Shown here piece after piece: positions 63,380-64,000 of a stretch of DNA of 64,000 bases (within the stretch, counting starts at the first letter, position 1; every line of letters starts with the position of its first letter). Below the pieces are notes generated by a model. It was given only the letters and a program-made list of their open reading frames with translations. It did no database searches and was not told the DNA's origin. Location: positions 124,001 to 188,000 of the forward strand of contig JBPCSQ010000037.1 in NCBI GenBank assembly GCA_051006995.1, written 5' to 3'. Both the position numbers and the translations under genes were made by a program. This DNA is from JAIQGF01 sp051006995. GTDB lineage: Bacteria > Acidobacteriota > Terriglobia > Terriglobales > Acidobacteriaceae.

Positions 63380-64000
63380 ATGAGACATCCGTCGGCGTGT
63401 ACGCGAGCGCTGGCCGTGGTGCTGGCTGTCCTGATCACAGTGCCGTCATGGTTGTGGGCGGCGGCGCCGGCGAACCCTCAATTGCCCGATCCGGGCTCCG
63501 CTCCCATGTCCAAACAGGAGCAGGAGCAACTCGGGCTGAAGGCGATGGGCGAGGTTTACAAGCAGATGCCCGTCCTGCCCGACTCCGATCCCCTGGTGCG
63601 CTACATCCAGAACCTGGGTCGCCGCCTCGATCAGGTGATTCCCAACCAATATAACTGGCCGTACCAGTTCCACGTGGTGCAGCAAAAAGAGATCAACGCC
63701 TTCGCGCTGCCAGGTGGACCGCTCTTCATCAACGTCGGCACCATTACTTCTGCCGACAACGAAGCGCAACTTGCCGGCGTGATCGCGCACGAGATGTCGC
63801 ACGTCTACATGCAGCACTCGGCCAAGCAGATGAAGCAGAACGTGGGGCCGAGCATCATCGCCGGCCTGGGACAGATTTTGGGCTCCATGATCGGCGGCGT
63901 TGGCGGCGCGGCGGCTTCCATCGGCGGCCAGCTCGCCGGCGGCATGATGAGCATGAAGTATTCGCGTGCCGATGAAGCGCAGGCCGACGCGGTCGGCGCC
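63380..64000 (+). CDS. Exported M48-family metalloprotease, 5' part
   Basis: The frame opens at ATG 63380 behind GGAGG and runs off the right edge, so 207 residues are present. A signal peptide ends at WAAAPA. The metalloprotease motif HEXXH is HEMSH (AGVIAHEMSHVYMQHSAKQ, about H138). The preceding EINAFALPGGPLFINVGTI is typical of BepA/YfgC-like peptidases that assist outer-membrane protein quality control. The third zinc ligand is probably in ADEAQADAVG, still in the window. TPR repeats would follow outside. Confidence 0.87.
   Translation, partial: MRHPSACTRALAVVLAVLITVPSWLWAAAPANPQLPDPGSAPMSKQEQEQLGLKAMGEVYKQMPVLPDSDPLVRYIQNLGRRLDQVIPNQYNWPYQFHVVQQKEINAFALPGGPLFINVGTITSADNEAQLAGVIAHEMSHVYMQHSAKQMKQNVGPSIIAGLGQILGSMIGGVGGAAASIGGQLAGGMMSMKYSRADEAQADAVGA

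Overview
The window is a 64 kb piece of a high-G+C bacterial chromosome. The gene set suggests an Acidobacteriota soil bacterium: many secreted TPR and proline-rich proteins, TonB-type C-terminal domains, a PilB/PilT system, a MerR-like/TPR fusion, an EXORDIUM-like protein, and intergenic linkers made of short degenerate repeated words. Taxonomy is inferred from gene content and style only; no rRNA gene is present.

Layout. 0-5.2 kb: 3' end of fpg, a ROK glucokinase, rluB-hisC, and a cupredoxin/dihaem cytochrome c pair. 5.2-15.3 kb: a long minus-strand cluster read as rnc, lepB2, lepB1, an AsmA-type gene, a secreted protein, a hexapeptide acyltransferase, a site-2 protease, trpS, scpA, scpB. 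15.3-17.9 kb: two exported TPR-type proteins. 18.03-32.58 kb: a mobile element (below). 32.9-41.2 kb: secreted proteins (EXORDIUM-like, Asp-box propeller), a TonB-like protein, an ECF sigma/anti-sigma pair and small exported proteins. 41.3-64 kb: tRNA-Ala and tRNA-Thr, a YdjM-like hydrolase, PilZ-PilB, an N-acetylmuramoyl-L-alanine amidase with a lytic transglycosylase, a 5'-nucleotidase, alaS, recX, pilT, dinB, ilvE, a glycosidase-like LysM protein, a single-domain Clp-type ATPase, and the 5' part of an M48 peptidase.

The main discovery is a complete 14,550 bp casposon-like transposon at 18033-32582. It has about 43-45 bp terminal inverted repeats that match except for the length of an internal C-run (C10 against C12). 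It is flanked by a perfect 14 bp direct duplication (18019-18032 and 32583-32596). It encodes a Cas1 homologue with the E/H/D active site but no Cas2, no CRISPR array and no effector genes; this Cas1 carries a C-terminal CxxC/CxxC zinc ribbon and helix-turn-helix-like domain. On the other strand an operon-like run encodes a basic HTH-like protein, a small CxxC/HxxH/CxxHH protein, a divergent family B DNA polymerase with motifs A, B, C and KxY, and a large serine recombinase. A coiled-coil protein lies divergent to that run. The left half carries cargo: a helical protein of unknown function, five small exported proteins and a trypsin-like protease/TPR fusion. Cas1 plus PolB plus TIRs plus a 14 bp target duplication is the defining signature of casposons, which are known mainly from archaea. 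The zinc ribbon, the serine recombinase and the secreted cargo are not what I know of described casposon families.

Other points of interest are a probable CTG start that couples lepB2 to rnc, a G+C-poor central block in alaS, a REP-like hairpin encoding part of a signal peptide, a frameshift in the cupredoxin gene, and several families of dispersed hairpins.
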